Assembly: GCF_943734655.1 (NCBI RefSeq)
Contig: NC_071355.1
Span: 21,960,268-22,024,267 of the forward strand
Origin: Sabethes cyaneus
Lineage: Eukaryota; Arthropoda; Insecta; Diptera; Culicidae
Direction: 5' to 3'
Length of the DNA stretch: 64,000 nt
Part shown: positions 23,649 to 34,740 of the stretch, in pieces
How positions within the stretch are numbered: position 1 is the first letter of the stretch
How the letters are laid out: every line of letters begins with the position of its first letter
Translations under genes and position numbers: made by a program
The notes under the pieces: generated by a model
Told to the model about the DNA's origin: nothing
Database searches by the model: none
The model's input: the letters and a program-made list of their open reading frames with translations, nothing else

Positions 23649-26600
23649 CCCAAGTAACAATCTAATAGCAAATTGGTCTTATTCATTTCTTATAGTGGGT
23701 TTATCAGAGCATCGCAAAGTCTATCTGGTTTTATAATGTTTTTCCCCAAGTAAATTTTATCTTATTTGATTAACATTTCTGAAGAATGACTGAAGGAGAA
23801 ACACCCATAAAACTGCATTATGAATAAGTGTAATTCACATTATAAGCAGTTTTAAAGGAAACTTGATTTCTGCCCAAAACGACGCTCCTTAAAACTTAAC
23901 AATAGTTTTGACAACAATTTAAGGCATTCTTCTGTAAGATTGGTTTATCTTAACAATGCTGCCATAAAATTCTCTTAAAACCGTATATTCTTGAAAGAGA
24001 AATCATACTCCTAAGAAAGAACATTCTAATGTAAACAACTAATCTGTCAAAATGGGTGTTTGAACCTAGAGTAAATTGGATAAATATGCATCTTTTAAGC
24101 GAGAATTCAGCAAAAATTTGTCCAATGTTTTGAAAACTATTTCATATGAACGATCAGCGAAGTCACAAAACAATGAAGTTCCCAAGTAACACACTTGGTT
24201 CTAAATAAGAATTGACAACGGATTTAAAACAAATCGAATTGCTAACCTTTCGTTTCCACATACTTAATTACGACCGGATTAACACTGAAACAGCGCAAGA
24301 AACGAGCTAAAATATAACATGTTCGTGAAATATTTCAAAGTGACGCCTATGCGTTGCATGGTTTTTGTACTACCAACTAAAAAGCTTAATCGCGCTGTTG
24401 ACAGGAATTTTTTTCTGATATTTCCCTGAAGTTATATTTACATTTACAAGCAAATAATGACAGACATTTTTCGCAAAATAAAATGGCCAAAGTTATATTT
24501 CGGTAATTCATCAATAACTCAAAGCAACATTGTAGCCTTCAAATAACCCAAACTAAAGTGCAATTTTAAATTTATCGTGAACTTTGCCATTCTACTTCCG
24601 AAAAATTGATGCGCTCAAGATTTACTTTTATAAGCCAAAGTTGAGTGGAATCGAAATAAATATCATTTTTTGACAATCTCACAAAACATGCTAATCTCTT
24701 TGAAAACCGGTGGGATATTTTGTATTAATTATGTTATATGTCCCTTGTATATATAAAATCATTCTACGACACAAAAATAATGATCTATTACATTATATTT
24801 TGGCGCAGTCATCAGCCATGTTTATACAAGATTGCGTTCAAATGAGCACACCGATAACCGAAAAATTCGAAACCAATAAAAAGCTTTACTGTATGCATTT
24901 TGCTTCGCGTTAACTTACAACTGATTCACAGTTAATTTTTATTTGTGAAAGAACTTAAATTGCGCTCAAAAAATACCCAGAATACTCATAAATTGGAGCA
25001 TTTAAGCTCAATAAAGTACTGCAATGTTGCGAAAATGTGTCAAAGTTATGGATCTGTGCTGTATTCATTGTCATCGCTTCGCCGCTGTTCAATGCCGGCA
25101 ATTCGCCACTACGTAGTTGCTGATATTGGTTTGATTTTTGTGTGAGAAAAAAAGAGAAGGAAGTATTTTTGCTTTTGTTTTCACGTAAGTTTTGACAATT
25201 CGGCATGGAGTTTCGTGTGGGTGCGAACAGGTTTAGAAATCTCTTTTACTTTCGTAGTCGCGAATACTCAGTTGTAAATGTTCAATAAAAACTTAGCTTT
25301 ACAACCGAAATGCAACTTTAACCTGTCATTCTGGCTGAAAACATCGGCGTTAGAAATAAAACATTTTTATAACATCTTGTTTTCCATGAAACTTATTTAT
25401 AATTTAAATGCAACTGCTTTCTGAATATTTTTCTAAAAAACATGTTGCAAGTGTTACTTGGGTTATCAGGAACAACTGACTATGGTGTGTTAGTTAGGGT
25501 AAGTTAGAGAAGGGCGGTGCTGGTGATGATGCATTAGTAAATTTGTATGAACTGGATAAATTTGGTTCGATTGTGTTTTGCCGGCGGCGGTGCGGGTTTC
25601 CTCTAGAGTTGGTCGTGTTTTTTTAAACTTTATTAGCCAGCGTTTTTGTTTGGAAAATGCTTGGAGGGGTTGAAGCAGACGAGGCATATTTTCTAAACCC
25701 GATAGTAAAGAAGAAGTATATTGAAAATTCTGTAGATTAAGCTTTACGCATGGACGTAGGGATGGTTCCTCCTCAGAAGAAAAAAAGAGAAGAGAAAAAT
25801 TCAAACTGTGCTCAGTCTTCAACGCGATTTATTCTGCTCCGTTTCATTTTAACTTTTCTCTTTCTTGCTGAACGCAGTTGTATGAGCAACCGCACACTGT
25901 GCTACTCATTGAGGAGAATGTTAATACACTTTGAATACGTTGATGCGATGCGCTGACGTATGACAACTACGGGTAGTTTTAACATGGGTAGTGCGTTGCG
26001 AAAAAACGACGATTGTCAGTCGGTCATTGCCATTAGAAAAATATTAATCCATTAATGCAGTTGAATTCTTACATTTAGTATATTCAGTTGAGTTTGGCTC
26101 GTGAACGCAACTGCATCATATGGTTAGGCATGTCACAACGGCAACAGTGCGAAAAATGTTATTTAGATATGACAACATTAGAATTCCCATGCATTTGCTT
26201 CTTGACGCGCACCAACAGGAAAGTCCCATTATAAACAAAGGTAATTCGCCGCTAAGATTCAAAATTTAACGACTTTTGATTGTCTTGACGCCTCTGAGTC
26301 TATAGTTGTTGTACGCGCACCGGTTGTTTTGTTTTCACGTTTACTGCTGTAGCTACCGAGAGGACCGGGAGCAAAACCGAAAGTTGCTCATTTAAAGAGC
26401 GCATTAAGAAGTTTTTCTGCGCGTCAGTTTTTCTCATTATGTTTAGTCTCTTTCTCATTGTGTGAATTTATTTCTCATTTCTGAAAGCAGTTCTGCTCAT
26501 TGTATTGAACAAAAAAAGTTGCACTTTTTGCACAATGAGTGAGGAAATAACAAGCCTGCATGGACGCATTGTCGTGCAGTCCTCTTTTAATTTTTAAAAT

Positions 26601-27636
26601 CAATTTATATTGATGGTCAACATGACGACTGCTATACTTTAAAAATATTGAGCTTAATGCAAGTACAAACAACACGTTACATCGACACTTCGTTGACGTT
26701 TTCTTTGTTTATACTAGAATGGTAATCTTGCAAAAAACTTGGTGCTCTGAAGTAATTCAAACAATTCTTATTCAAGCGTAACTTGTCTTCTTCAAGAATG
26801 CAATAAGTATAGATGAACTTTTCGCCCTCTTGGATAAATTTTCTTTGTCTTGTGTAAGAAATGTTAGTCTAATAAGCGCTTTCTGGTTGATTTAGATAAA
26901 ACCATTGAAAAAATTGCGAACAGGGCTGTTTTGATTACTTTTGAAATTGAAACCAATTGCATAAAAATGTTTTATTTTACAATTCCGTAGGTGTTAAATA
27001 AATGTTTGGACATGTAAAAGGCTTTTTGCCGCAATTTGTTAAAAATTTGGTAGTTATCAACTTCTTCATGAAATGATAGAATGTTTGTATTGATTAAATT
27101 TTCAATAATCTAGCAAAAATAACCGGCGCGTTAAAATTTTCTAACTTTCATGTCACATCGACAAACTGAGCGTGGCACGAAAAAAATCTCATTTATGGGC
27201 AACCTAGCAGCTGCTTTTATTACCATTTTTATTATTTATATCCATTTTGGAAAAGCAATATCTGTGAATGCTTTTTTCTCTTATAGCTCTTAGTCACTTT
27301 AAAAAATTCAAGGCTGTGAAAAGTGTATGTTGTCTTGCAAGTGTTCTTTGAGAAGATAACCATAAAATCATCAACACTTGTGGTGGTTTTCTTTTAGTTT
27401 TAAGCGACTCTTGAAAATCACTATAATAAATAGATATCGATAAGAATTACAAGTTTTGAAAGGACCTTGGGAAATATTCTTGAGATCCTTCTTTAGTGTG
27501 GGCCTCCTTAGTTTTTTACGGGTTTTATGGCTGTTTTATCGAAGTTTTGTAGAATTACAAGTTTTTTAATCGGTTTTAAGGAGCAAATGCTGGAAACCTC
27601 TTCAAGTGCATCTTAAAATTGAATTTATTACTTGGG
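23649..27636. mobile_element. CCCAAG-ended element, outer copy (2-bp duplication TC)
   Basis: The left end CCCAAGTAACAATC and the inverted right end CCCAAGTAATAAATTC are each flanked by TC (23,647-23,648 and 27,637-27,638). The 3988-bp interior carries a related element (24,181-25,462) and long AT-rich DNA with no transposase that I recognise. The same terminal motif and 2-bp duplication occur at 35,976-38,129. Confidence 0.65.
24181..25462. mobile_element. CCCAAG-ended element, inner copy (2-bp duplication TT)
   Basis: The left end CCCAAGTAACACACTTGG and the inverted right end CCCAAGTAACACTTGCAAC are flanked by TT (24,179-24,180 and 25,463-25,464). It is 1282 bp long, AT-rich and non-coding. 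The superfamily is not identified. The duplication is not TA, so mariner is unlikely. Confidence 0.7.
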
Positions 27637-27859
27637 TCAACCTCCACTTGCCAAATTTGGTTCCATTTGCTTGCTTAGCTGTAGATTTATGAAGAAATTT
27701 GCATTTCATTTGTATGGGAGCCCCCCCCTCTCTTAGAAATGAAAGGGGTCTCAGTACACCATAGAAAAAAATCCCACCTTCAAGAAACCCCCAATGCCAA
27801 ATTTGGTTCCATTTGCTTGATTAGTTCTCGAGTTTTGAAAAAAAAAAATAAAATTGCTG

Positions 27860-28020
27860 GCCATTTTATCTTTCCAAAGACATACAAATTGTTCAGTTTC
27901 GTTGAGTAGTTTAGTAGTTATTAGCATTTGAAATCTTTCATTCCAACGTTACACTTCTATTTTCGTTTTCACAAAGTGCTACCCAGTCCCAGATAGTAAA
28001 CAAAAACGTAGTCCTACGTC
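27860..28020 (-). repeat. Dispersed repeat, partner of 60,780-60,985
   Basis: Read on the minus strand this matches 60,790-60,980. Shared blocks are TTGACGTAGGA, GTTTACTAT, AGCACTTTGTGAAAACGAAA and GAAGTGTAACGTT, then GAAAGATTTCAAATGCT. It is non-coding and of unknown family. Confidence 0.6.
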
Positions 28021-28079
28021 AAAAATATTAATATTGATGCCTGACCGCATTTCAAGGTCAAACACTAAAAAACACGAGT

Positions 28080-28785
28080 TTGGTCTATAGATACGTGACA
28101 GAATAAGAGGGAAAACGGAACATAAAAAAAGTGGAAAAGAGGAAAACGGAAGTGAAAGAAAAAAAACGCGGCAAAAAACAATGAGACATGACAGAAAAAG
28201 ATGAAGAACGGAGCAAAAACAAAGAAAAATGATAGAAAAGAAGGAAGAAGGAAGCCGAAGAAAACGAGAAAAAAATGAAGATAAACTGAACAAAAAAAGA
28301 AAAAAAATAAGACAACAAAGGAGAAAAACGGGATAAAAAAGAAGAAAGGACGAGGAGAAAATATGGGAGCAGCAAAAAGAAGAAACAAGAACAGATAAAG
28401 AGACAACGGGACAGGAAAGAACAAAAAATGGGGAGAAAAAAATGAAAATGGGAGACGAAACGGATAAATCGGAAAGGAAAACCAGAACGTGAAAGCAAAA
28501 GAGGAAAAGCAAGACAAAATAAGAGGAGGGCGAATGAATAAACAACGAAATAAAAAAACGGACACGAGACTCGGGAAAATGGAGAAAGGGCCTGGACGGG
28601 GAAAATCGGAAGCAGAACGACGAAAAATGGAACAGCGGAAATTTAGGAATCATGATTAGGGCAAAACACAGGAAAGGGAGAGAAGAGAAATGGAACAGGG
28701 AAAGAGGAAACGCAGAAAAAAGGAACAACGAGAGAGAAAACGAAGGAAAACGAGACAGGAAAAGTGTTGACACCGCAGTCAACTG
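28080..28785 (+). repeat. Purine-rich low-complexity tract
   Basis: About 700 bp consists almost wholly of A and G with scattered C, in motifs such as GAAAAATGG, GGAAAACG and AGAGAAAACG. Long open frames on the pyrimidine strand are composition artefacts. The same composition returns at 29,160-29,650, 47,160-47,630 and, inverted, 62,760-63,150. Confidence 0.8.
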
Positions 28786-29159
28786 TTGGGCAGTGCGACG
28801 GTGTAATCAGCCAAGGTGCAATCCACAGAACGTGACTCGTGTAAACTGACGGATAAAAGTCAAAACAAATGAAGAGAAGTGAATCTAAGTTTTGGCAAAA
28901 TTAATTAAACTAAATAGTTATAAAAATTTCCCGCCAGTGCTTTATATATTGAAGAGCTAAAGTGGATAAAACGTTAAGACAGTTTGTGAAAGTTAAACGT
29001 GATTCTAAATAAACACTTGAGTGTACAGTGTTTTGAAATAGAAATTGGAGATACAAGTCTGCTCACTAGGTCAAAGGTTTGAACGCGCGAATCTTGCTGT
29101 TGTTGTGCTTATTACCTAGCCTGAAAGGAGAGAAAGATTAATATTTAAATCAAAAAGTC
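28786..29159. other. Spacer between purine-rich tracts
   Basis: Ordinary AT-rich sequence with no recognised gene or repeat border. Confidence 0.4.
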
Positions 29160-29650
29160 AAAAGAGAAAAAAAATCAGAAAGAAACAGGAAAAAAAAACT
29201 AAAGGTAAAACGTAAAAAAAACTGGAGTTAAAAAAGGAATACTGGAGATGAAAACGAGGCAAAAACAGAATAAAAAGACAGAAAAGACCTTAAAACAGGG
29301 CATCAAAAAAGGAAAACAGCACAGACGAAGACGAAAAATGTGAAAGAAAAAGGCAATAAAAAGAAGTAGAAAAATCCGAAACCTGGAAACGAAAAAAGAG
29401 AAGAAGAAAATAGAAAAGATTGAAAATGGGGAAGAATAAGAATAACAATAAGAATAAGAATAAGAAAAAAAAAGGAACACGAAACGAAACAATAGAACAG
29501 GAATCACGGGGCAGAAAAAACGGCAAACATGAGAAATGAGAAAGAACGGATGAAAAACGCTACAGGAAAGGAGAAAAAGTGGAAAAATGAGACTGCAACA
29601 GGGAAAAGGCAGAACAGAAAAAAGGTAAAATGTGTGATAGAATAAGATGA
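29160..29650 (+). repeat. Purine-rich low-complexity tract, second block
   Basis: It has the same composition as the block at 28,080-28,785 and includes an AATAAGAATAAGAAT run near 29,440. It is followed at once by the AATTTCAAGTC-type array, an order repeated at 47 kb. Confidence 0.8.
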
Positions 29651-29689
29651 AAAATGTCAATTTTGATTTTAGGTCAAACTTCGTGTCTA

Positions 29690-30250
29690 TGTACGGTTTG
29701 AAGTAAAATTTAAAGCTCGAATTAGTCCTAATTCGAGTCTAATTTAATTCTAATTTTAGGTTTAATTTTAAGTCAAATTTTAACTGTTATTTCAAGTCCA
29801 ATTTCAAATGTAATTCCAAGTCTAATTTCAAGTCCAATTTAAATCCAATTCATTTCCAGTTTAGAGTACAATTTGAATCCAGTTTCAAATCTAATTTAAA
29901 CTTTATTTTCAAACCTAATTTCAAGTCTATTTTAATTCTAAATGAAATCAAATAAAATTTTATATTTCAATGTTTAATTTCAAATGAAAAGTTCAAATTC
30001 TGTTTTAAGTACGGCTTCATGTCTAAATCCAAGTAAAACTTCCAGACCAAATTACTTCAAATTTAAGTCTAATTTCAAATCCAATTTCCAGTTCAATTTG
30101 AAGTAAAGCTTCACACCCAAATCAGTCCAAACACAACTCTAATTAAATACCTAATGTCCAGAGTCCGATTTCAAGTCAAATCTCAACTCTAATTTCTATT
30201 CTAGGTTCAAATCTAATTTCTAGTCCAATTTCAACTATGATTTTGGATTT
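29690..30250 (+). repeat. Degenerate AATTTCAAGTC-type short repeat array
   Basis: Units of about 12-17 bp vary around (C/T)AATTTCAAGTC(T/C)AATTT. Other arrays of the same type are at 45,490-45,800, 47,690-47,830, 49,310-49,620 and, inverted, 58,150-58,325. Confidence 0.75.
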
Positions 30251-31009
30251 TTGGAATATTTGGAAGGTATTTGAGTTCATTTCAGGGGTTGCAAATCAGT
30301 TCCTCTACTGTTTGATTAACTTTTATTTTTTAAGTTTTGGGGATAATAGGGCACAATGAACCCTTTTCCGAAGTATTTTTACCAGTATTTTTACATAAGA
30401 ATAGGTAACAAATTTTAATATAAGAGCAAGACATGTAATAATTCTGTTATCCTCATTATTTTGGTTGACCAGAAATATAACAAATGCTGTTATTTCTATC
30501 TAATTGAAATATATTTTTGTTATCTGTCTGTTATAATCATTTGTTCGGTTGGTGAAATCTATATTTGCAAGAATAAGAACACTTTTTTCCGACTTTTGTT
30601 TGAAATTTTCTACCATCCCCGAATATGAATCTATTCAGCCATCAAAAATCCAGGAGAAATTATTGAATCGACCCAGAATCGCATTATCAATGAGCCATTG
30701 TCACACTCTGCTGCTGCTTACGCATTTTCGAACAAATCTCTACGGAAACCAGTTGCAGCAACAGCAGCAAAAGTGCGCCCAAAGTGTTGCCAAAATATAT
30801 GTACCGCATAGAACAGCCGTACGGGACAGACTGGCGCCTGTGAGAAGACAGCATCTTTAGCATCATCACACATCAGCAGCACAGAGCACAGCATATTACG
30901 CGGTGAACCACCGACCGCCTGCCCGTATGTACTTAGTTTGCATGGGCTAGGACAGAGAACCGGGTGTTGCTCCCGACTAGGACACGCTCGGTGCAGGACT
31001 ACAAGCAGA
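30251..31009. other. Upstream region of ArrB
   Basis: No gene is visible. It should contain the ArrB promoter and 5' leader. A single TGCGCCC core lies at 30,774-30,780, about 230 bp before the start codon. One such core is close to chance expectation in a stretch of this length. No clear TATA box was found. Confidence 0.4.
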
Positions 31010-32157
31010 ATGCGCATCAAAGTGGAAGTTATCCTTACCAGTGGCTCCGACGGAGTGTTCCACCCTGGCCAGGAAGTGGTTGGCGAGGTGCTTGTTGGAT
31101 TAACCAAAACGATTAAGGTTACACGTACGAGTGCACTCGCAATTGGCGATTTTATTGTTGATGCCGTAATTGTCTCTCACTTTTGCAGGCGTGAAATTGG
31201 TGGTATGTGGCTTGGGACTGACGGAGTGGAATGAGGTCGACGGAAGAAGTGCACGGTTCCTGACGTTGGAGCAGTTCTTTTTTCAGGCGAATGACACCGC
31301 TTCCAGTACCACGTACAGTGGCAGAGAGCGCTACATGTACTCGGAGCTGGTCCTCAGTCAGCCCAATGGTATGGATTTGTACCTTTTTTTCGATGGTTTA
31401 TCAGAAAGTGAAATACTAGCTATTTTTAGACTTTATGACAGCTGGTGGTTACTCGTATGGATTCGCTTGTCCGCTTCCGGTTACACTGCCTGCTTCATTC
31501 GAAGGAAACGATGGTTCCATTCGGTATTCTCTTACGGCCATTTTGGAACGGCCCTGGAAACGCTCAAAATCACATTCACTTAACTTTCAAGTCACGCGTC
31601 AAGTAAGCCTCAACGATGATCACCTTGTGCCACTGAAGGCCAACTATACCAAAACGCTTGGATGTTGGCCATGTCTCGCCGGTGTCTCGCTTTCCATGTC
31701 GGTACAGTTGCCAACCAACGGATTCGTTCCGGGACAGATAATTCCGGCGCTAATCATCGTTACCAGCAGAAGAAACGTCAAAATTCGCAAAGTCATAACA
31801 ACACTAAGACAGCAAACGACGTACAGTGCACAGTCGCCCAAACGGCGCCAGCGAATCGAAACTACCGTCATCTGTCAGAACGTATCGCCGGGAATTACCC
31901 TCCCGGAAGGGGGTGTCCTGGCCGAGGATAACCTGCAAGTGCCTTGCTTGCTGCCGTCGACCAGCAGCAAACATTCGAAGCTCATCAAGGTGGCGTACGA
32001 GCTTAGGGTGAGCATGGAAATCGACACGTGTTTCCTGCAGGACCCCTGCGTCACCCTAGCCATTCCGATCGTAATCGGAACACTGACCGAGCAAGACGGT
32101 GCGGAACTGTCCGACAACGAATCCGTGCACGTATGGTCGCTGCAGTCGGAAAACTAA
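31010..32157 (+). CDS. ArrB: two-domain alpha-arrestin, three exons
   Basis: Exons 31,010-31,124, 31,189-31,368 and 31,430-32,157 join in frame to 340 residues. Both introns (64 and 61 bp) are phase 1 with GT-AG ends. The Arrestin_N domain covers about residues 3-160, with FHPGQEVVGEVLV near the start, RYMYSELVLSQ, and LPASFEG followed by RYSLTAILERPWKRSK. The Arrestin_C domain covers about 175-320, with LGCWPC, NGFVPGQIIPALII, LPEGGVLAEDNLQVP and YELRVSMEIDTC. Alpha-arrestins are cytosolic adaptors that link membrane cargo to ubiquitin ligases and sorting machinery. The C-terminal tail is only about 25 residues and has no PPxY motif, so direct binding to Nedd4-type ligases is not indicated. 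The start is chosen because exon 1 then has 115 coding bases, exactly as in ArrD and ArrE. MT3 follows 856 bp downstream. Confidence 0.9.
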
Positions 32158-32756
32158 AAACACAGCACAAGATATAAGCTTCCCTTTTTATTAAATTTGT
32201 CTAAAAACCGTTCAGTATTGTAATAATATTATGTAGTATAGGAAACATTGGAATTACAAGATTTATGGGATATTCGACACGGCAACGTGTGATCCCATAA
32301 TTTAGATTAAGGCCAGCGTCTCGAAAAAATGAAATATATTTCGAACGCTTATAGCTCTGCCAATTCTGAATTGTCTTTGATGGTTTGCATACCAATCGAT
32401 TCATAAAAAAATGTAACAATTGCGTGATAATTATATAATTGTTGTTTTTCATTTGCTAGATTGTGAAAATTGGTGAAAAGTTTTAGGAGTAAATTTTCTC
32501 ACCCACATTTCCGCTGGGATCGGCTTGCTGTCCCCTGACGCAGACGACAACTAGAAACATCTCCTATTTACTGCATTTCCGATTATTTCCGTTCAAAAAA
32601 GTTGATCCATTCCGGTATTGTTTCGTTAAATAGTAACGTTCGAACTTTTCTGTAAATATATGAAAAAGCGAACAAACTCACTGAGTCATGAAATTGTTTT
32701 TCCAAGAACGTCATGTCATCACATGGCATACTATGGTGCTTTGTCAGCACGTACGT

Positions 32757-32890
32757 TGCGCCCGGAACGAATGGGCGCATGTTGCCTCTCGCGCTGCTGG
32801 TTGGTATCGAAGGGGTTTATCATGAGTGGTATGTTAAAGATTGCACACGACTTTCTTATCAGTATAGTAGCATGTTCGGCGTGTATAAAA
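32757..32890 (+). promoter_or_regulatory. MT3 promoter: three metal-response cores and TATA box
   Basis: TGCGCCC lies at 32,757-32,763, GGGCGCA at 32,773-32,779, TGCACAC at 32,842-32,848 and TATAAAA at 32,884-32,890. The order and flanks (GGCATACTATG, GCGCATGTTGCCTCTCGCG) match MT2. This shows that the promoter and gene duplicated together. Confidence 0.8.
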
Positions 32891-33012
32891 GCTGTTTAGG
32901 TTTTTCAATACCAGCATTCACTTCGTACAAGTAGCGTAGATAAGCTTCAACAGTTTTTCGGTGATTTTACCCGGTTCCACTTTACCTAACCTCGTTGAGA
33001 AAATACAGTACA

Positions 33013-33231
33013 ATGTCCTGTCGGTGTTGTGGAAATAGTAAGTCATTTGAGAGTCCGATTCAGCCAAATTTAGAATTTAGTACTTACCGTAAACCAAATT
33101 CATTTCTGTTTCTAGCAAATTGCCAGTGCACCACTTGCTGCGGAGATGGTGCACCCTGCGGGACGAACTGTCAATGCAGCTGCTCGTGCAAGACCGGAAC
33201 GGGCTGCAATCAACCAGGATGTTGTTGTTAA
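33013..33231 (+). CDS. Metallothionein MT3 (MSCRCC subfamily), two exons
   Basis: Exon 1 is 33,013-33,037 and exon 2 is 33,116-33,231, with a 78-bp GT-AG intron in phase 1. The 46-residue product starts MSCRCCGNTNCQC and ends GCCC. It has 16 cysteines (3, 5, 6, 11, 13, 16, 17, 23, 27, 29, 31, 33, 39, 44, 45, 46), all aligned with MT2. Differences from MT2 lie mainly in the hinge between the two cysteine blocks (DGAPCGTN against DNVSCRGPN), where MT3 is one residue shorter. It should bind Cu, Zn or Cd in the cytosol. AATAAA is at 33,292-33,297. A TTAA-type MITE sits immediately after it, and a mariner-like element 34 bp beyond that. The 78-residue open frame from 32,995 reads through the intron and is not the product. 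Confidence 0.93.
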   Translation: MSCRCCGNSKSFESPIQPNLEFSTYRKPNSFLFLANCQCTTCCGDGAPCGTNCQCSCSCKTGTGCNQPGCCC

Positions 33232-33305
33232 AGACATGTTACGGTTTAGTGTTAAAATCTATATGTAAAATGAAAGTTTGGAGTTTAAGTAAATAAAACA
33301 ATTAA

Positions 33306-33518
33306 CGGGAAACTAGCAGTCATCAACTTTTCATCGTTCAGCCCAATTTTGGAAGCAGTTTTTGGGCCCAAAAGCGGGGTTCTGTTTAAAAAAAATGTAA
33401 ATACTGCATTCTTCCTGCCAATCTGAACACAGCGAATATATTTTCATGAACAGAATTTTTGTTTCAAACAAAAAAACTGCTTATGAAATTGGCAGAATCG
33501 ATGACGACTAATTTCACC
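33306..33518. mobile_element. TTAA-flanked MITE in the MT3 3' flank
   Basis: A 213-bp insert is bounded by TTAA (33,302-33,305 and 33,519-33,522). MT2 has a single TTAA at the same place (AAAACAATTAAAGACGACAT), so MT2 is the empty site. Ends are imperfectly inverted: GGGAAACTAGCAGTCATC against, inverted, GGTGAAATTAGTCGTCATC. A second copy is split between 13,218-13,323 and 22,220-22,310. piggyBac affinity is inferred from the duplication. Confidence 0.85.
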
Positions 33519-33551
33519 TTAAAGACGACATATGTTTTTGAACTGTATATA

Positions 33552-34090
33552 CAGGGTGCTAGGTAGCTTAGTGCCAATATTTCAGAGGGTGATAGAGGAT
33601 CATATTTGACGAAAAAATCCTTCTACGCATATGGCCAAATCTCAATCGTTACAGAGTTATTAAACATTTTCAGCTTTCGGTTCTGTTTACCTTAAATTAG
33701 CTCTGGTACAAAAGCTATGCTAGCTAGCTCAATTATGTTACTTCCATTCGAAAGCTGAGAAAATTTTGTATTAAAAATTGCGTTTAAACCTCCCACTTTA
33801 TGAAATTTAGTAACTTTTAAGAAGCAAAAAGCTTTGAAATAAGTGTTTCTCAAGGTATTTTAATCGAATTTCTCCTAAAAATGTGTGATAAAACTGATTG
33901 CTGTTATTCACCAATTTAAAGCGTTCTCCAATTAGTTCTTTGCCGTAAAACGTCTATCTCTTTTTGTTTCGTCGCAATTTGATTTTAAACGTATGAGTTT
34001 GGGTGTTGAATAAGTAGGTAACCGAAATCTCATACATCACGCATATCACACTAGATTACCACGTGCGTTGAACACATTCTGACACGTATG
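33552..34090 (+). mobile_element. Mariner-like non-autonomous element beside MT3
   Basis: It begins CAGGGTGCTAGGTAGC after a TA, where the MT2 flank runs uninterrupted. It is similar along about 500 bp to the minus-strand copy at 7985-8515 beside MT1. Interior landmarks are TCCTTCTA(C/G)GCAT, TTTTCGGTTCTGTTT and GAAATAAGTGTTT. The right end is not defined, because similarity to other fragments continues to about 34,175. Confidence 0.65.
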
Positions 34091-34175
34091 AAAAACAACA
34101 AAAATGTTTTTCATAAATTGAGGGTTCGCCGCCACTTTTGCTTGCATAATCCTGCAAAACTCAAGCCGCTTAGGT

Positions 34176-34740
34176 TTATTCGCTAGCAGCAGCTCTTGAA
34201 CCTGCAGTGTCAACAAATACTCCGTGAAGTAAATATTTCGCCCATGCTGACACTATGCTAGGCTGCGACGTTTTAACACCGAAAGAAAAGCTATTCTGAA
34301 GAAATATTTAGGATACAGGACTCTACCCCTCCACAGCCGACAGGTAGCGGCACGCGACACAAACTCTGTGCACAAACGCCTGAGTCGTTCTTGCTTTCGA
34401 AACTGTCTATGAAATGTCGAGCAGCAAAAATTGAAACGAGACCCTAAATCTCGGGTACTTTTTCATGGCGATGTATCTGACAATGAGAGATTCTCTTCGT
34501 TTCTCCTCTCTTCCGCTTTTTACGGCGAAACTAAAGCATTAAAAGGAAAATTTTCAAAACATTTGGCTAGCTAGTGCCTCCGGCAACCGATTCGTGCAAA
34601 GCTGACGGTCTACCCTCGGTTATGCTCCTCGATGATAAAACAGATTTTTTACGTTATTTACGCACAGATTTTTTACAGTTATGTACGCTGATCTATCCGC
34701 GGCTTTCGCGTACCATTGCCACGCGGCCCAGCAGCCGTTA
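34176..34740. other. Unassigned stretch before the R1-like LINE
   Basis: No gene was recognised. It may include the decayed 5' part of the LINE, but I found no ORF1 or zinc-knuckle motif. Confidence 0.35.

Larger units (their letters stand above)
23077..27845 (+). mobile_element. Tandem-repeat element fragment split by two insertions
   Basis: Pieces at 23,077-23,395 and 27,637-27,845 contain the same units as the element at 2101-5376. The left piece stops inside a unit (TTGCCTTCGGAAACCCCACT) and the right piece resumes it (CCTCCACTTGCCAAATTTGG). The gap holds the palindrome at 23,396-23,609 and the CCCAAG-ended element at 23,649-27,636. Both termini of the element are missing. Confidence 0.7.

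Noticed and set aside
27979..29660. Hydrophobic open frames up to 267 residues on the minus strand
   Set aside because: They result from reading a purine-rich strand backwards (Phe/Ser/Leu runs). Overlapping frames are all open, which is typical of low-complexity sequence.
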